Of a DNA stretch of 20,784 nt, positions 9,876 through 18,583 are shown in pieces. Position numbers and translations under genes: made by a program. The DNA comes from Galbitalea sp036266835 (GTDB lineage: Bacteria; Actinomycetota; Actinomycetes; Actinomycetales; Microbacteriaceae). The notes below the pieces were generated by a model that worked only from the letters and a program-made list of their open reading frames with translations, was not told the DNA's origin and did no database searches. The number at the start of each line of letters is the position of its first letter. Position 1 is the first letter of the stretch. Location: NCBI GenBank assembly GCA_036266835.1, contig DATAXD010000056.1, forward strand, positions 1 to 20,784, in the 5' to 3' direction.

Positions 9876-10772
9876 TTACGGGGCGGGAGTCGACGTCGGG
9901 GTAGGCTGGTTGGGCCCGCAGGCGAGCGCGAGGGGCGCGGTCACATTCAGCACCGGTTGCGACTTGCAGGTGGTGAGCAGCGTCTTCAGCGCCTGAGCTT
10001 TGAGGTCGGATTGCGACGAACTCCCCCAGATCACTGTGTGGTCACCCTGATCGAGCGTGAGACTCACGTTGTCGAGAGTCTTCGCGGAAATGGATTTCAC
10101 CTCTCCGAACACGCTCGCCGGCATCGCCAGCAGCACCTTCACTGCGGCGGCGAATCCCGCGCTGCCGACGCCGGCTCCCCCGATGTCGATGACGGGGAGG
10201 TCGTCCGGTGTCGACGATTGACGCAGCACGACGCCCGCAGGATCAACCTGGTCGTACCCGTCGCCATCCTGCAGGACTCCTATGGCCTGTCTTTCCACAA
10301 TGCGAACCACGAGCGTGTTTGGCGGCACCACCTCGGTGACATAGCTGCGGATGAGGGTGATCTTTGACAAGCGCGCACGAATCTCACCGTCGTTGAGGAG
10401 CGCGAGCGGTGTCCCGAGCTGACCGGAGACAGCGCCGCGTACCGTGGACAGCGGGATCGTGCCGGCGCCCTCCACGTCGATCGTGCGCAGCGCGAGAATC
10501 GGTGAGAAGACGGCGATCAGCAGCACTCCCACCAGTACCGCGACCACAGCTAGCGCAGCCAGCCAGGCCGCTCGACGACGGCGCGAGCCGCGGGTGAACC
10601 GTCGCGCCTCCTTGCGTGCCGCCCGATCAACGCGTGGACGGGGCGGAGCAGCCCTGGGACCGCTACGACGCGGGCGTGATTCGCGCTGCGGTGCTGCGGT
10701 TCGCGCTGGCGAGGCCTCGGCACGCGGCACCCTTGGCGCGGGCGCCGAATCGAAGCCCTCGGGACGTTTCAC
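9876..10772 (-). CDS. ftsQ: Cell division protein FtsQ (DivIB)
   Basis: FtsQ is a single-pass membrane protein that links early and late divisome parts. The 298-residue product has a long basic, Pro/Arg-rich cytoplasmic tail (about 1-68), one membrane segment (about 69-91), and then the POTRA domain beginning LRTIDVEGAGTIPLSTVRGA (95-114). The beta domain follows (about 150-268). The C-terminal tail ends in a Thr/Pro-rich stretch. The only two cysteines, C269 and C285, are both in the extracytoplasmic part. The start is GTG 10772, overlapping the murC stop as GTGA, which implies coupled translation. The murC-ftsQ-ftsZ order is standard for Actinobacteria. Confidence 0.95.
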   Translation of the reverse strand: MKRPEGFDSAPAPRVPRAEASPARTAAPQRESRPRRSGPRAAPPRPRVDRAARKEARRFTRGSRRRRAAWLAALAVVAVLVGVLLIAVFSPILALRTIDVEGAGTIPLSTVRGAVSGQLGTPLALLNDGEIRARLSKITLIRSYVTEVVPPNTLVVRIVERQAIGVLQDGDGYDQVDPAGVVLRQSSTPDDLPVIDIGGAGVGSAGFAAAVKVLLAMPASVFGEVKSISAKTLDNVSLTLDQGDHTVIWGSSSQSDLKAQALKTLLTTCKSQPVLNVTAPLALACGPNQPTPTSTPAP

Positions 10773-12184
10773 GTCGCCGTCGTCGCAGCCTCGCGACTCG
10801 TTTCGAGCGCGGCAAGGATCTGGGGAACTATTCGATATACGTCACCGCAGCTGAGCGTCATGATGATGTCACCTTCGCCGGCGATCGCGGCCGCGCGGTC
10901 CGCAGCCTGCTGCCAGTCCGGCAGGTAGTCAACGCGCGAACGATCGCGGAACCGCTCCGAGACGAGGGCGCCGGTCACACCGGGCACGGGGTCTTCGCGC
11001 GCACCGAACACGTCGAGCACGATGGTGTGATCTGCCAGTCGTTCGTAGGTTTCGGCAAATTCTCCTGCCATGAGTTTCGTACGCGAATACAGGTGCGGTT
11101 GGTGCACCGCGATGATTCGACCGTTGCCGACGACCGTTCGTGCGGCACTGAGCGCCGCGGCAACCTCGGTGGGATGATGCGCGTAGTCATCGAACACGCT
11201 GACGCCGCGCACGACACCGTGGAGCTCAAACCGTCGCTCTGTGCCGCCAAACGTCTCGAGACCGGCGACTATGCCATCCGGATCGAAGCCGAGGCCGACG
11301 AGAACCGCGAACGCTCCCGCGGCGTTGAGTGCGTTGTGACGCCCAGGAACCTGCAGCTTCACGGCGTAGTCGATGTCCTTCCACGAAACCGCGAAGGAGA
11401 CCGGACCGGCGGTGACGATCGAATGCACCCGGACATCCGCACTTTCTGCTTCGCCGAAAGTGAGCATCCGCTTGCCGTGCAGCGCCCCCGAGACGCGAAC
11501 AGCACCGGGGTCATCACTGGACGCGACGACCAGTTCGGAGGCCGCCTCGCCAAATTCCACGAATGCGGCGTCGAACGCCTCGTGCGATCCGTAGTGATCG
11601 AGGTGGTCGGCGTCCACGTTGGTGATGAGAGCGACGGCCGTCTCATAGAGCAGGAACGAGCCATCCGACTCATCGGCTTCAACCACGAAAATGTCGCCGC
11701 TCCCCCGCCCCGAACTGACGCCAAGCGACTCGATGACTCCACCGTTCACGAAACTCGGATCTTCGCCGAGTTCGAGCAGCGCCGTGATGATCATTCCGGT
11801 CGAGGTGGTTTTGCCGTGGGCTCCCGCAACCGCAATCAGCCGCTGGCGATTGATCAGCCAGGCGAGAGCCTGCGAGCGATGAAGCGTCGGGATGCCGCGC
11901 TCGCGGGCGAGCAGGTACTCGGGATTCTCCGGCCACAGCGCACTCGTGTAAACGAGAGTGTCGGCCTCGCCGAGGTTGGCGGAGTCGTGTCCAATGGTGA
12001 CCGTGGCGCCGAGTTCGCGCAGCGCCTCGGTGTTGTGGTTCTCGCTGCGGTCGGAGCCGGTAACGGTGTATCCCGCCGAGATGAAGAGCCTGGCAATTCC
12101 GCTCATCCCGGAGCCCCCGATGCCCACGAAGTGGAGCACGCCGAGTTCGGCGGGCAACGGGAGTGTCAGGTCCGGCTTGATCAT
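10769..12184 (-). CDS. murC: UDP-N-acetylmuramate--amino acid ligase MurC
   Basis: MurC adds the first amino acid (usually L-alanine) to UDP-MurNAc using ATP, in the cytosol. The 471-residue product begins MIKPDLTLPLP, then shows the Rossmann motif HFVGIGGSGMSGIARL (18-33), the ATP loop GAHGKTTSTG (121-130), NVDADHLDHYGS (189-200), GRHNALNAAGA (281-291) and DDYAHHPTE (332-340). The frame remains open well upstream inside murG, but ATG 12184, 11 bases after the murG stop, matches the family N-terminus. It ends in a 4-base GTGA overlap with ftsQ. If the organism has B-type peptidoglycan, the accepted residue could be glycine instead of alanine; nothing in the sequence settles this. Confidence 0.97.
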   Translation of the reverse strand: MIKPDLTLPLPAELGVLHFVGIGGSGMSGIARLFISAGYTVTGSDRSENHNTEALRELGATVTIGHDSANLGEADTLVYTSALWPENPEYLLARERGIPTLHRSQALAWLINRQRLIAVAGAHGKTTSTGMIITALLELGEDPSFVNGGVIESLGVSSGRGSGDIFVVEADESDGSFLLYETAVALITNVDADHLDHYGSHEAFDAAFVEFGEAASELVVASSDDPGAVRVSGALHGKRMLTFGEAESADVRVHSIVTAGPVSFAVSWKDIDYAVKLQVPGRHNALNAAGAFAVLVGLGFDPDGIVAGLETFGGTERRFELHGVVRGVSVFDDYAHHPTEVAAALSAARTVVGNGRIIAVHQPHLYSRTKLMAGEFAETYERLADHTIVLDVFGAREDPVPGVTGALVSERFRDRSRVDYLPDWQQAADRAAAIAGEGDIIMTLSCGDVYRIVPQILAALETSREAATTAT

Positions 12185-12195
12185 CGCGTTCGATG

Positions 12196-13266
12196 TTACT
12201 TTGCGGCGTCCCGGACCAGCGCGACCATGCGGTCGGACCCGTCCCGGGTTCCCACGGTTGCAATCGCCGCGGCCATCGCGCCCAGACGCGCGGGATCTCG
12301 CAGCAGCGGAACCAATTCCCGGCGTACCCGGGCCGGCGTGAAGTCGGAGTCGTTCACCAGCATGGCGCCACCGGCGCGTACCGCGTCCGCGGCGTTCAGC
12401 CGCTGCTCGCCGTTGCCAACCGGGTACGGCACGAATACTGCCGGAAGCCCGGTCGCAGCGAATTCGCTGAGCGTGACAGAACCCGACCGGGCCACGGCAA
12501 GGTCGGCGGCCGCAATCGCGAGTTCCATGTGGTCGCAGTATTTGATGATGTGATACCCCGGCGAGGAGGATGCCGGCAGCTCCGATCCGTTGCCGGCGAT
12601 GTGCAGTACCTGCCACCCGGTTGCCAGGATGTCGTCGATCGAGTCGAACACCGTGCGATTGATCGACCGGGCACCGGTGGATCCCCCCGTAACGAGCAGG
12701 GTCGGCTTCGAGACATCAAGGCCAAAGAGTTTCCGCGCCTCGACCCTTCGTGCCGTGCGGTCCAGCTGCTCGATCTCGCGACGCAGGGGCATACCGACAA
12801 CGGATGCGTGGGGAAGCCGGGTTCCGGTGAACACCGTTCCGACCCGCGAGGTGTACCGCGCACCGAGCCGATTGGCCAGGCCGGCTCGCGCGTTCGCCTC
12901 GTGGATCACGATCGGAATGCCTGCGGCGTGCGCCGCCCGATACGCGGGAGCGGCCGCGTAGCCGCCAAAACCGACGACCACATCGACGCCCCGATTGGCA
13001 AGGTATGTCCTGGTCTGCGCAACAGCTCTCGTGAACCGGCCCGGGAAAGTGAGCATGGCGCGCCCCGGCCGACGTGGGAACGGCAGCCGCTCGATGGTCA
13101 GCAGCTCGTATCCACGTTCTGGCACGAGTCGAGCCTCGAGGCCCTCCTTCGTGCCGAGCACCAGGACGACGGCATCCGGGTCCGAGTCACGGATGCGATC
13201 TGCCACCGCCAAAAGCGGGTTGACGTGGCCCGCGGTCCCCCCACCCGCAAGCAGGTACGTTGTCAT
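12196..13266 (-). CDS. murG: Lipid II synthase MurG (GlcNAc transferase)
   Basis: MurG is a peripheral membrane GT-B glycosyltransferase that transfers GlcNAc from UDP-GlcNAc to lipid I, giving lipid II. The 356-residue product has the N-terminal AGGGTAGHVNPLLAVA (7-22), VGFGGYAAAPAYRAA in the lipid-binding half, IHEANARAGLANR, the second glycine-rich motif VTGGSTGARSIN, and the nucleotide-sugar region ARSGSVTLSEF with VPYPVGNGEQRLNA. All expected family motifs are present and the length is normal. The start ATG 13266 follows the ftsW stop with no gap (TAGATG), so translation is almost certainly coupled. murC begins 11 bases after it. Confidence 0.97.
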   Translation of the reverse strand: MTTYLLAGGGTAGHVNPLLAVADRIRDSDPDAVVLVLGTKEGLEARLVPERGYELLTIERLPFPRRPGRAMLTFPGRFTRAVAQTRTYLANRGVDVVVGFGGYAAAPAYRAAHAAGIPIVIHEANARAGLANRLGARYTSRVGTVFTGTRLPHASVVGMPLRREIEQLDRTARRVEARKLFGLDVSKPTLLVTGGSTGARSINRTVFDSIDDILATGWQVLHIAGNGSELPASSSPGYHIIKYCDHMELAIAAADLAVARSGSVTLSEFAATGLPAVFVPYPVGNGEQRLNAADAVRAGGAMLVNDSDFTPARVRRELVPLLRDPARLGAMAAAIATVGTRDGSDRMVALVRDAAK

Positions 13267-14526
13267 CTACGGCACCGCCTTATGTCGCGCAAAGGACAAC
13301 ACCACGCCAACAGCGACGAGAGATGCGACCAGGGACGAACCTCCCGCCGAAATGAACGGCAGCGGTACGCCAAGCACCGGCAGCAGCCCAAGCACGACCG
13401 CGATGTTCACGAACGCTTCGCCGACCAGCCAGACCATCACCCCGGCGGTGACGATCTTCGCGAACGGATCCTGCGAGGTGCGGATGATGCGCACGAAGGC
13501 GATCGTGAGCACCACGAACAGCGCCAGCACGAGCACCGCACCGATGAATCCGAGTTCGTCCCCGACGATCGCGAAGATGAAGTCGTTGGCGGCATTGGGC
13601 AACCAGCTCCACTTTTCCTTGGATTCGCCGAGCCCTGACCCGAAGACGCCGCCTGAAGCGATTCCCCACCAGGCGTGAACGCTCTGCCAGCAATTGTTGA
13701 GCAGGTCATCCTTGTTCGTACACCCCGTGAGGAACGCGGAGATCCGAGTCGAGCGAGACGTGCGGATCTCGCTGAACAGCAGCGCCACCAGCGCCGAAAC
13801 CAGGAACGCTACGCCGATGATCCGCAGCCGCACTCCCGCATAAAAGAGACAGCCGAGCACGATCATCAACAGGATGAGCGAGGTCCCGAGATCCTTTCCG
13901 AGCAGTACGAGAGCAATCGCGACCGCCGTCACCGGCGCGATCGGGATGAAGACGTGCTTCCAGTCGTGCAGCAGGTTCTGCTTGGCGGCGAGAATCCACG
14001 CGATCCACAGAATGAGCGCCAGCTTGACGAGCTCTGAGGGCTGGGCTGTGAACGCGCCGATGCGGATCCAGTTTTGGTTGCCTTGGAAGGCGAAGCCGAG
14101 TGGTGTGAACACCAGCAGTTGCAGCAGCGCGGTGGCCAGGAGGGCGGGCCATGCCCACTTCTTCCAGAATCCGAGCGGCATGCGCGACGCGATCAGCATG
14201 AGAGGAATGCCGATCAGCGCGTACAAGCCCTGGCGGCTGAAGGTGGCGAAGAAGTCGTGGCCGGATGAAGCGCCATCCTCGATCGACGAGGACGACAGCA
14301 CCATCACGAGTCCGAGGGCCAGAAGGAACAGCGTGGTGCCCAGGAGCAGGAAGAAGGTGGACGTTTCCGCGCCGAAGACCTTCTGGACGACGACGATCGC
14401 GCTCCTGCCGCCGGGGCGACGCTGGGTGGCATCGTCGGCGTCCCGGTCTGCCGGACCGCTACCGGGAGGACCGCCCGTCACCGGGCGTACCCGGGGACGA
14501 TCCGCGGTCGTGCGAGTCGTCGCCAT
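13267..14526 (-). CDS. ftsW: Septal peptidoglycan glycosyltransferase FtsW
   Basis: FtsW is a SEDS-family membrane enzyme that polymerises lipid II at the septum with its partner FtsI. From ATG 14526 the product has 419 residues: a basic, Pro/Gly-rich cytoplasmic tail of about 45 residues, then about ten membrane segments. Family blocks include NWIRIGAFTAQPSELVKLAL (152-171), GKDLGTSLILLMIV (210-223), ASGGVFGSGLG (290-300), LPNAANDFIFAIVGDELG (309-326), in which D315 is the expected catalytic aspartate, and PLPFISAGGSS (388-398). The large extracytoplasmic loop carries C269 and C279. The start has AAGGA seven bases upstream and lies 68 bases inside murD; an in-frame upstream ATG at 14574 is less well supported. 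Confidence 0.96.
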   Translation of the reverse strand: MATTRTTADRPRVRPVTGGPPGSGPADRDADDATQRRPGGRSAIVVVQKVFGAETSTFFLLLGTTLFLLALGLVMVLSSSSIEDGASSGHDFFATFSRQGLYALIGIPLMLIASRMPLGFWKKWAWPALLATALLQLLVFTPLGFAFQGNQNWIRIGAFTAQPSELVKLALILWIAWILAAKQNLLHDWKHVFIPIAPVTAVAIALVLLGKDLGTSLILLMIVLGCLFYAGVRLRIIGVAFLVSALVALLFSEIRTSRSTRISAFLTGCTNKDDLLNNCWQSVHAWWGIASGGVFGSGLGESKEKWSWLPNAANDFIFAIVGDELGFIGAVLVLALFVVLTIAFVRIIRTSQDPFAKIVTAGVMVWLVGEAFVNIAVVLGLLPVLGVPLPFISAGGSSLVASLVAVGVVLSFARHKAVP

Positions 14527-16018
14527 CCGATTTTCCTTCCAGGTGACTTCGAACCGCGTCCGCGAATCGGGCACCCCGGTCTGCGTAATCCGTGAACTGA
14601 TCCATGGATGCCGCAGCCGGCGCGAGCAAAACCACGTCGCCGTCGTTGGCTGCTGCGGCGGCGAACCGCACCGCCGCGGGCATCACCCGACTAGTTTCGG
14701 TCTCCGCGACCTCGTAAACAGCGACTTCCGGCGCGTGTCGCTCGAATGCCGAGAGCAGTTCCGATCGGTCCTCGCCGATCAGAACGACGGCGGCAATCCG
14801 GCGAGAGTGCTCGCGCACGAGTTCGCCGACATCCACTCCCTTGAGCAGCCCGCCCACGATCCAGACGACGGACTCGTGGGCGCGAAGCGATGCCGCCGCC
14901 GCATGCGGATTCGTCGCCTTCGAGTCGTCGATCCAGGTGATCCCCGCGCTGACCGCAATGACCTCGGTGCGGTGCGAGTCCATCCTGAACGAGCGCAGGG
15001 CATCACGGACAACCGCGGGGCTCACGCCCATCGAGCGGGCCAGGGCGGATGCCGCAAGCACGTTCGCGACGCTGTGAGGCGCCGCGAGTCCAACGTCGGC
15101 CAGCTCACCGAGAGTGGTCAATTCCAGAGCGGTCGTCGCTCGCTCATCCAGAAACGCTCGATCGCACAGGATCTCGTCGACGACGCCGAAGTCGCTCGGA
15201 CCCGGAGCATCCAGCCCGAACCCGATGGCGCGGCACCCCTCGATCACCTCGGCGGATTCGACCATCCTTCGCGTCACCTCGTCGCCACGGTTATACACAG
15301 CTGCCGTTTTGGTATTCGTGTAGACCTTGGCTTTCGCGGCGCGATAAGCCTCCACGGAGCCGTGCCAGTCGAGGTGATCATCCGCGAGATTCAGGCAGAC
15401 GCTCGCCCAGGGACTCAGGGTGCCTTCCGGCGTCTGCTGCAGCCAGTGCAGCTGGAAGCTGGAGAGCTCGACGACCAGCACATCGAATCCGTCCGGATAA
15501 CGGACGGCGTCCAGTACCGGGACACCGATATTCCCGACGGCGGCCGTTCGGCGGCCGTCGTGTTCGAGCAGGTGGGCCACGAGCTGGGTTGTCGTGGTCT
15601 TGCCGTTCGTTCCGGTGACCAGGATCCATTCCGCCGCGGGTTCCACCTTGTCTCGAAGGCGCCACGCGAGCTCGATGTCAACCCAGATGGCGGTGCCCAG
15701 CCCGCTCGCCCACGCCAGGATCGGATGTTCCGGCCGAAATCCCGGCGAGACGACGATGAGTTCAGGGTCGAACTCCACCAGTTCGGCGGGCACGGCCGTG
15801 AGCGGGCCTTCGAGGTAGCGCCCGCCGATGACCTCCAGGAGCTGCTTCTGCTCGGACCTCGCACTCGACGCCACGACCAGGACCTGGGCGCCCAGCTCGA
15901 CCAGTGTGTCCGCGGCGGAGAAGCCGGTCTTCCCGAGGCCGAGAATGGCGACCCTGAGGCTCTTCCAGTCCGAGCGCCAGCTCGTCAGCTGCGCGAGCCG
16001 GGAGGCGATGTCGGTCAT
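14459..16018 (-). CDS. murD: UDP-MurNAc-amino acid--D-glutamate ligase MurD
   Basis: MurD adds D-glutamate to the growing UDP-MurNAc-peptide in the cytosol. The 519-residue product shows the N-terminal VAILGLGKTGFSAADTL (23-39), the ATP loop VTGTNGKTTTT (134-144), ELSSFQLHWL (184-193), NLADDHLDWHGS (210-221), YNRGDEVTR, WIDDSKATNPHAA and LLAPAAASMDQF near the C-terminus. It is longer than the usual roughly 450 residues. About 22 C-terminal residues (from about 498) are Ser/Gly/Asp-rich and encoded in the overlap with ftsW, so this tail is probably not part of the fold. The start ATG 16018 lies 13 bases after the mraY stop with only a weak ribosome site. Confidence 0.97.
   Translation of the reverse strand: MTDIASRLAQLTSWRSDWKSLRVAILGLGKTGFSAADTLVELGAQVLVVASSARSEQKQLLEVIGGRYLEGPLTAVPAELVEFDPELIVVSPGFRPEHPILAWASGLGTAIWVDIELAWRLRDKVEPAAEWILVTGTNGKTTTTQLVAHLLEHDGRRTAAVGNIGVPVLDAVRYPDGFDVLVVELSSFQLHWLQQTPEGTLSPWASVCLNLADDHLDWHGSVEAYRAAKAKVYTNTKTAAVYNRGDEVTRRMVESAEVIEGCRAIGFGLDAPGPSDFGVVDEILCDRAFLDERATTALELTTLGELADVGLAAPHSVANVLAASALARSMGVSPAVVRDALRSFRMDSHRTEVIAVSAGITWIDDSKATNPHAAAASLRAHESVVWIVGGLLKGVDVGELVREHSRRIAAVVLIGEDRSELLSAFERHAPEVAVYEVAETETSRVMPAAVRFAAAAANDGDVVLLAPAAASMDQFTDYADRGARFADAVRSHLEGKSDGDDSHDRGSSPGTPGDGRSSR
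14534..14538 (-). promoter_or_regulatory. Ribosome binding site of ftsW, inside murD
   Basis: AAGGA on the minus strand (within the longer purine run GGAAGGAAAA), seven bases before ATG 14526. It lies within the murD coding sequence and supports the 68-base overlap. Confidence 0.6.
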
Positions 16019-16031
16019 CGAATCGCCGCCG

Positions 16032-17171
16032 TCACGACGCGCGTGTTATCCACTCGAGGTAGAACAGGCCTACGCCGAGCGCCACGAACATTGCCGAGAT
16101 CAGCCAGAACCGCACGACCACGGTCATTTCTGCCCATCCCTTGAGTTCGAAGTGGTGCTGGATCGGACTCATCAGGAAGATGCGTTTACCGTGAGTGAGC
16201 TTGAAGTATGCCCGCTGGACGATCACCGACCCCGTGACGATCAGGAACAGGCCGCCGATGAGGACGAGGAGCAGCTCTGTCCGGGACAGGATCGCAAACC
16301 CGGCGAGTGCGCCACCGAGGGCGAGCGAACCGGTGTCCCCCATGAATACCTGAGCGGGCGAGGTGTTCCACCAGAGAAAGCCGATGAGTGCACCGGTGAT
16401 GCAGGCTGCCGCGACAGCGATGTCCAGCGGGTCACGCACCGGATAACAGAATGGCGCGGCATTGGGATCGAGCAGTCGCGCGTTGTTGAAGCAGGACTGG
16501 TTGGACTCCCAGAAGCCGATGAAGATGTAGGCGGCAAAGGCGAAGATCGAAGCTCCGGTCGCGAGGCCGTCGAGTCCGTCGGCGACATTCACGCCATTCG
16601 ACGCGCTCACGATCATGATGGTCGACCACAGCGCGAACAGGATCCCGCCGACCACGACGCCGAACGTCATGAAGTTCAGCCAGTGGATGTCGCGAACCGC
16701 GGAAATGAACACTTCTGCGGGCTTGGTCGCTGTGGCCGCGAAGCCCGCGGGGGTCAGGCCGTCGGCGTCCGCGAAATTCAGCGCAACCGCGGCAAAGATT
16801 GACGCGACAATGACCTGCCCGACGATCTTGGCCCAGCCACCGAGACCAAGGCTGCGCTGTCGATGCGTCTTCAGGAAATCGTCGATGAACCCGACGACGC
16901 CCATCCCCACCATCAGGAAGAAGATCATGAGCCCGGCGATCGCGGGTATTCGGTGCTCGGCGAGATGTCCGACCAGATAACCGAGACCGGAGCCGACAAT
17001 GAAGACGATTCCGCCCATCGTTGGCGTGCCGCGCTTGGCGTGGTGAGACTGCGGTCCGTCGTCGCGGATGAACTGGCCCCAGCCCAGACGGCGGGCTATT
17101 CGGGCGAAAACTGGTGTCAGAAACAACGTGAACGCGAGGGAAAAGCCGGCGCCGACGAGCAACCCGATCAT
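16032..17171 (-). CDS. mraY: Phospho-MurNAc-pentapeptide transferase MraY
   Basis: MraY is a polytopic membrane enzyme that transfers phospho-MurNAc-pentapeptide to undecaprenyl phosphate, forming lipid I. The 379-residue product has about ten membrane segments and all the catalytic blocks: HHAKRGTPTMGG (43-54), FIDDFLK (95-101, D97 and D98), SASNGVNVADGLDGLA (189-204), FMGDTGSLALGG (276-287, D279) and MSPIQHHFE (334-342). Between two membrane segments lies a predicted extracytoplasmic loop with C227 and C242. The start ATG 17171 overlaps the murF stop as ATGA, so translation is coupled. murD follows after 13 bases. Confidence 0.98.
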   Translation of the reverse strand: MIGLLVGAGFSLAFTLFLTPVFARIARRLGWGQFIRDDGPQSHHAKRGTPTMGGIVFIVGSGLGYLVGHLAEHRIPAIAGLMIFFLMVGMGVVGFIDDFLKTHRQRSLGLGGWAKIVGQVIVASIFAAVALNFADADGLTPAGFAATATKPAEVFISAVRDIHWLNFMTFGVVVGGILFALWSTIMIVSASNGVNVADGLDGLATGASIFAFAAYIFIGFWESNQSCFNNARLLDPNAAPFCYPVRDPLDIAVAAACITGALIGFLWWNTSPAQVFMGDTGSLALGGALAGFAILSRTELLLVLIGGLFLIVTGSVIVQRAYFKLTHGKRIFLMSPIQHHFELKGWAEMTVVVRFWLISAMFVALGVGLFYLEWITRAS

Positions 17172-18583
17172 CCGGCGAACCCCTCGACTTCCAGCCCGCC
17201 GAGGCGGTCGCCGAGAAAACGCAGATTCGCAGCCTTCGATGATTTCACGAGCACAATGTCTCCCGCGCCCACGTCGTCACGCAGCAAATCGTATGCCTGC
17301 TCGGGCGACTCGACGAAAATGGACTCGCCATCCCAGGAACCCTCAAGGCCTGCGGCGTTGTGGATGTGCCTGGCACCGTACCCAACAACGACCAGTTTGC
17401 GGATGTTCAGCCGCACCACCAGGCGACCGATGCGATCGTGTTCCTCATCGGAGTACTCGCCGAGCTCCGCCATCTCCCCCAGTACCGCGATGGTTCGATC
17501 GTTTTGACCTCGGACCTGCGCGAGGGTCTTCAGCGCGGCAGCCATCGAGTCGGGGCTCGCGTTGTAGGCATCGTTGATCACGATCGCGCCGGATGCCGGG
17601 CGAAGCAGCTCCATCCGCCAGCGCTCCGCTCGCGCAACGCCCTCAATTGCGGCAATAGCCACATTCAGGTCGATCCCGAGCAGCCGGGCGGCGCCCAACG
17701 CGGCCAGCGCATTGGACACGTGGTGCTCGCCGAGGATTCGCATTTGCACAGGAAGCCGGCGCGACCCCTCCACGAGCGTGAACGCGGTACCGCTGGCCGT
17801 CGCTTCCACGTCCTCGGCTCGAAGTTCGGCGCGGGGCGAGAGTCCGAACCAGTGCACCTCGGCGCGGGTCAGGTCGGCCATCGCGGCGACGCGATCGTCG
17901 TCGGCATTCAACAGCGCCTTTGCGGTGGGTGCGAGATCGGTGACCATCTCGCTCTTGGCGCGCTGAACGGCGTCAATCCCACCGAACTCCCCCGCGTGCG
18001 CCATTCCGACTTTGAGCACGATGCCGATATCCGGACGCGCGATTGCCACCAGTCGAGCGATCTCGCCCGCACCGCTCGCTCCCATCTCGACGATGAGGAA
18101 CCTGGTCGTGTGATCGATGCCGAGCATCGAAATCGGAGCGCCGACGTGATTGTTGAACGAGCCTCTCGGCGAGATCGTCGGTGCCTGCGGCTCAAGGATG
18201 GTGGCGAGCAGATTCTTGGTGGTGGTCTTGCCGTTCGAACCGGTAATTGCGACGACGGAGAGTTGGCCGCCGGAGCGCACTCGTGAGACGACCTCGCGAG
18301 CGAGGTCGGCTAAGGCCCTCACACCGTCCCGAACGATCACCGTCGGCACGTCGAGGCCGAGCTCGCGCTCCGCGATCACCGCCGCAGCGCCCGCGGCCGC
18401 CGCCGCCGCCGCGAAGAGATGCCCGTCGGTTACCTCACCGGGAAGCGCAAAAAATAGCGAACCCGCGGTGACGAGCCGCGAATCCGTCTGCACGGAACCG
18501 GAGACGACCCTCTCGCCCGCCACACCGGCCTCGAGTCTCCCGTCGACGATCGTGACGAGGTCGGCGAGGGGCAGAGCGATCAC
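17168..18583 (-). CDS. murF: UDP-MurNAc-tripeptide--D-alanyl-D-alanine ligase MurF
   Basis: MurF joins D-Ala-D-Ala to the UDP-MurNAc-tripeptide, the last cytosolic precursor step. The 471-residue product contains the substrate-domain start VSGSVQTDSRLVTAGSLFFA (27-46), the ATP loop AITGSNGKTTTKNLL (112-126), GSFNNHVGAPISML, VEMGASGAGEIARL, GEHHVSNALAALGAA, NDAYNASPDSM and LGEMAELGEYS. All are family-typical and the length is normal. The start is GTG 18583, overlapping the murE stop as GTGA; the end overlaps mraY as ATGA. The run murE-murF-mraY is therefore tightly coupled. An alanine-rich stretch (about residues 58-69) has a repetitive GCC-rich sequence but keeps the frame. Confidence 0.97.
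   Translation of the reverse strand: MIALPLADLVTIVDGRLEAGVAGERVVSGSVQTDSRLVTAGSLFFALPGEVTDGHLFAAAAAAAGAAAVIAERELGLDVPTVIVRDGVRALADLAREVVSRVRSGGQLSVVAITGSNGKTTTKNLLATILEPQAPTISPRGSFNNHVGAPISMLGIDHTTRFLIVEMGASGAGEIARLVAIARPDIGIVLKVGMAHAGEFGGIDAVQRAKSEMVTDLAPTAKALLNADDDRVAAMADLTRAEVHWFGLSPRAELRAEDVEATASGTAFTLVEGSRRLPVQMRILGEHHVSNALAALGAARLLGIDLNVAIAAIEGVARAERWRMELLRPASGAIVINDAYNASPDSMAAALKTLAQVRGQNDRTIAVLGEMAELGEYSDEEHDRIGRLVVRLNIRKLVVVGYGARHIHNAAGLEGSWDGESIFVESPEQAYDLLRDDVGAGDIVLVKSSKAANLRFLGDRLGGLEVEGFAG

Noticed and set aside
12185..12616. Longer N-terminus for MurC inside murG
   Set aside because: The upstream part is an out-of-frame reading of murG; the MurC family N-terminus starts at ATG 12184.
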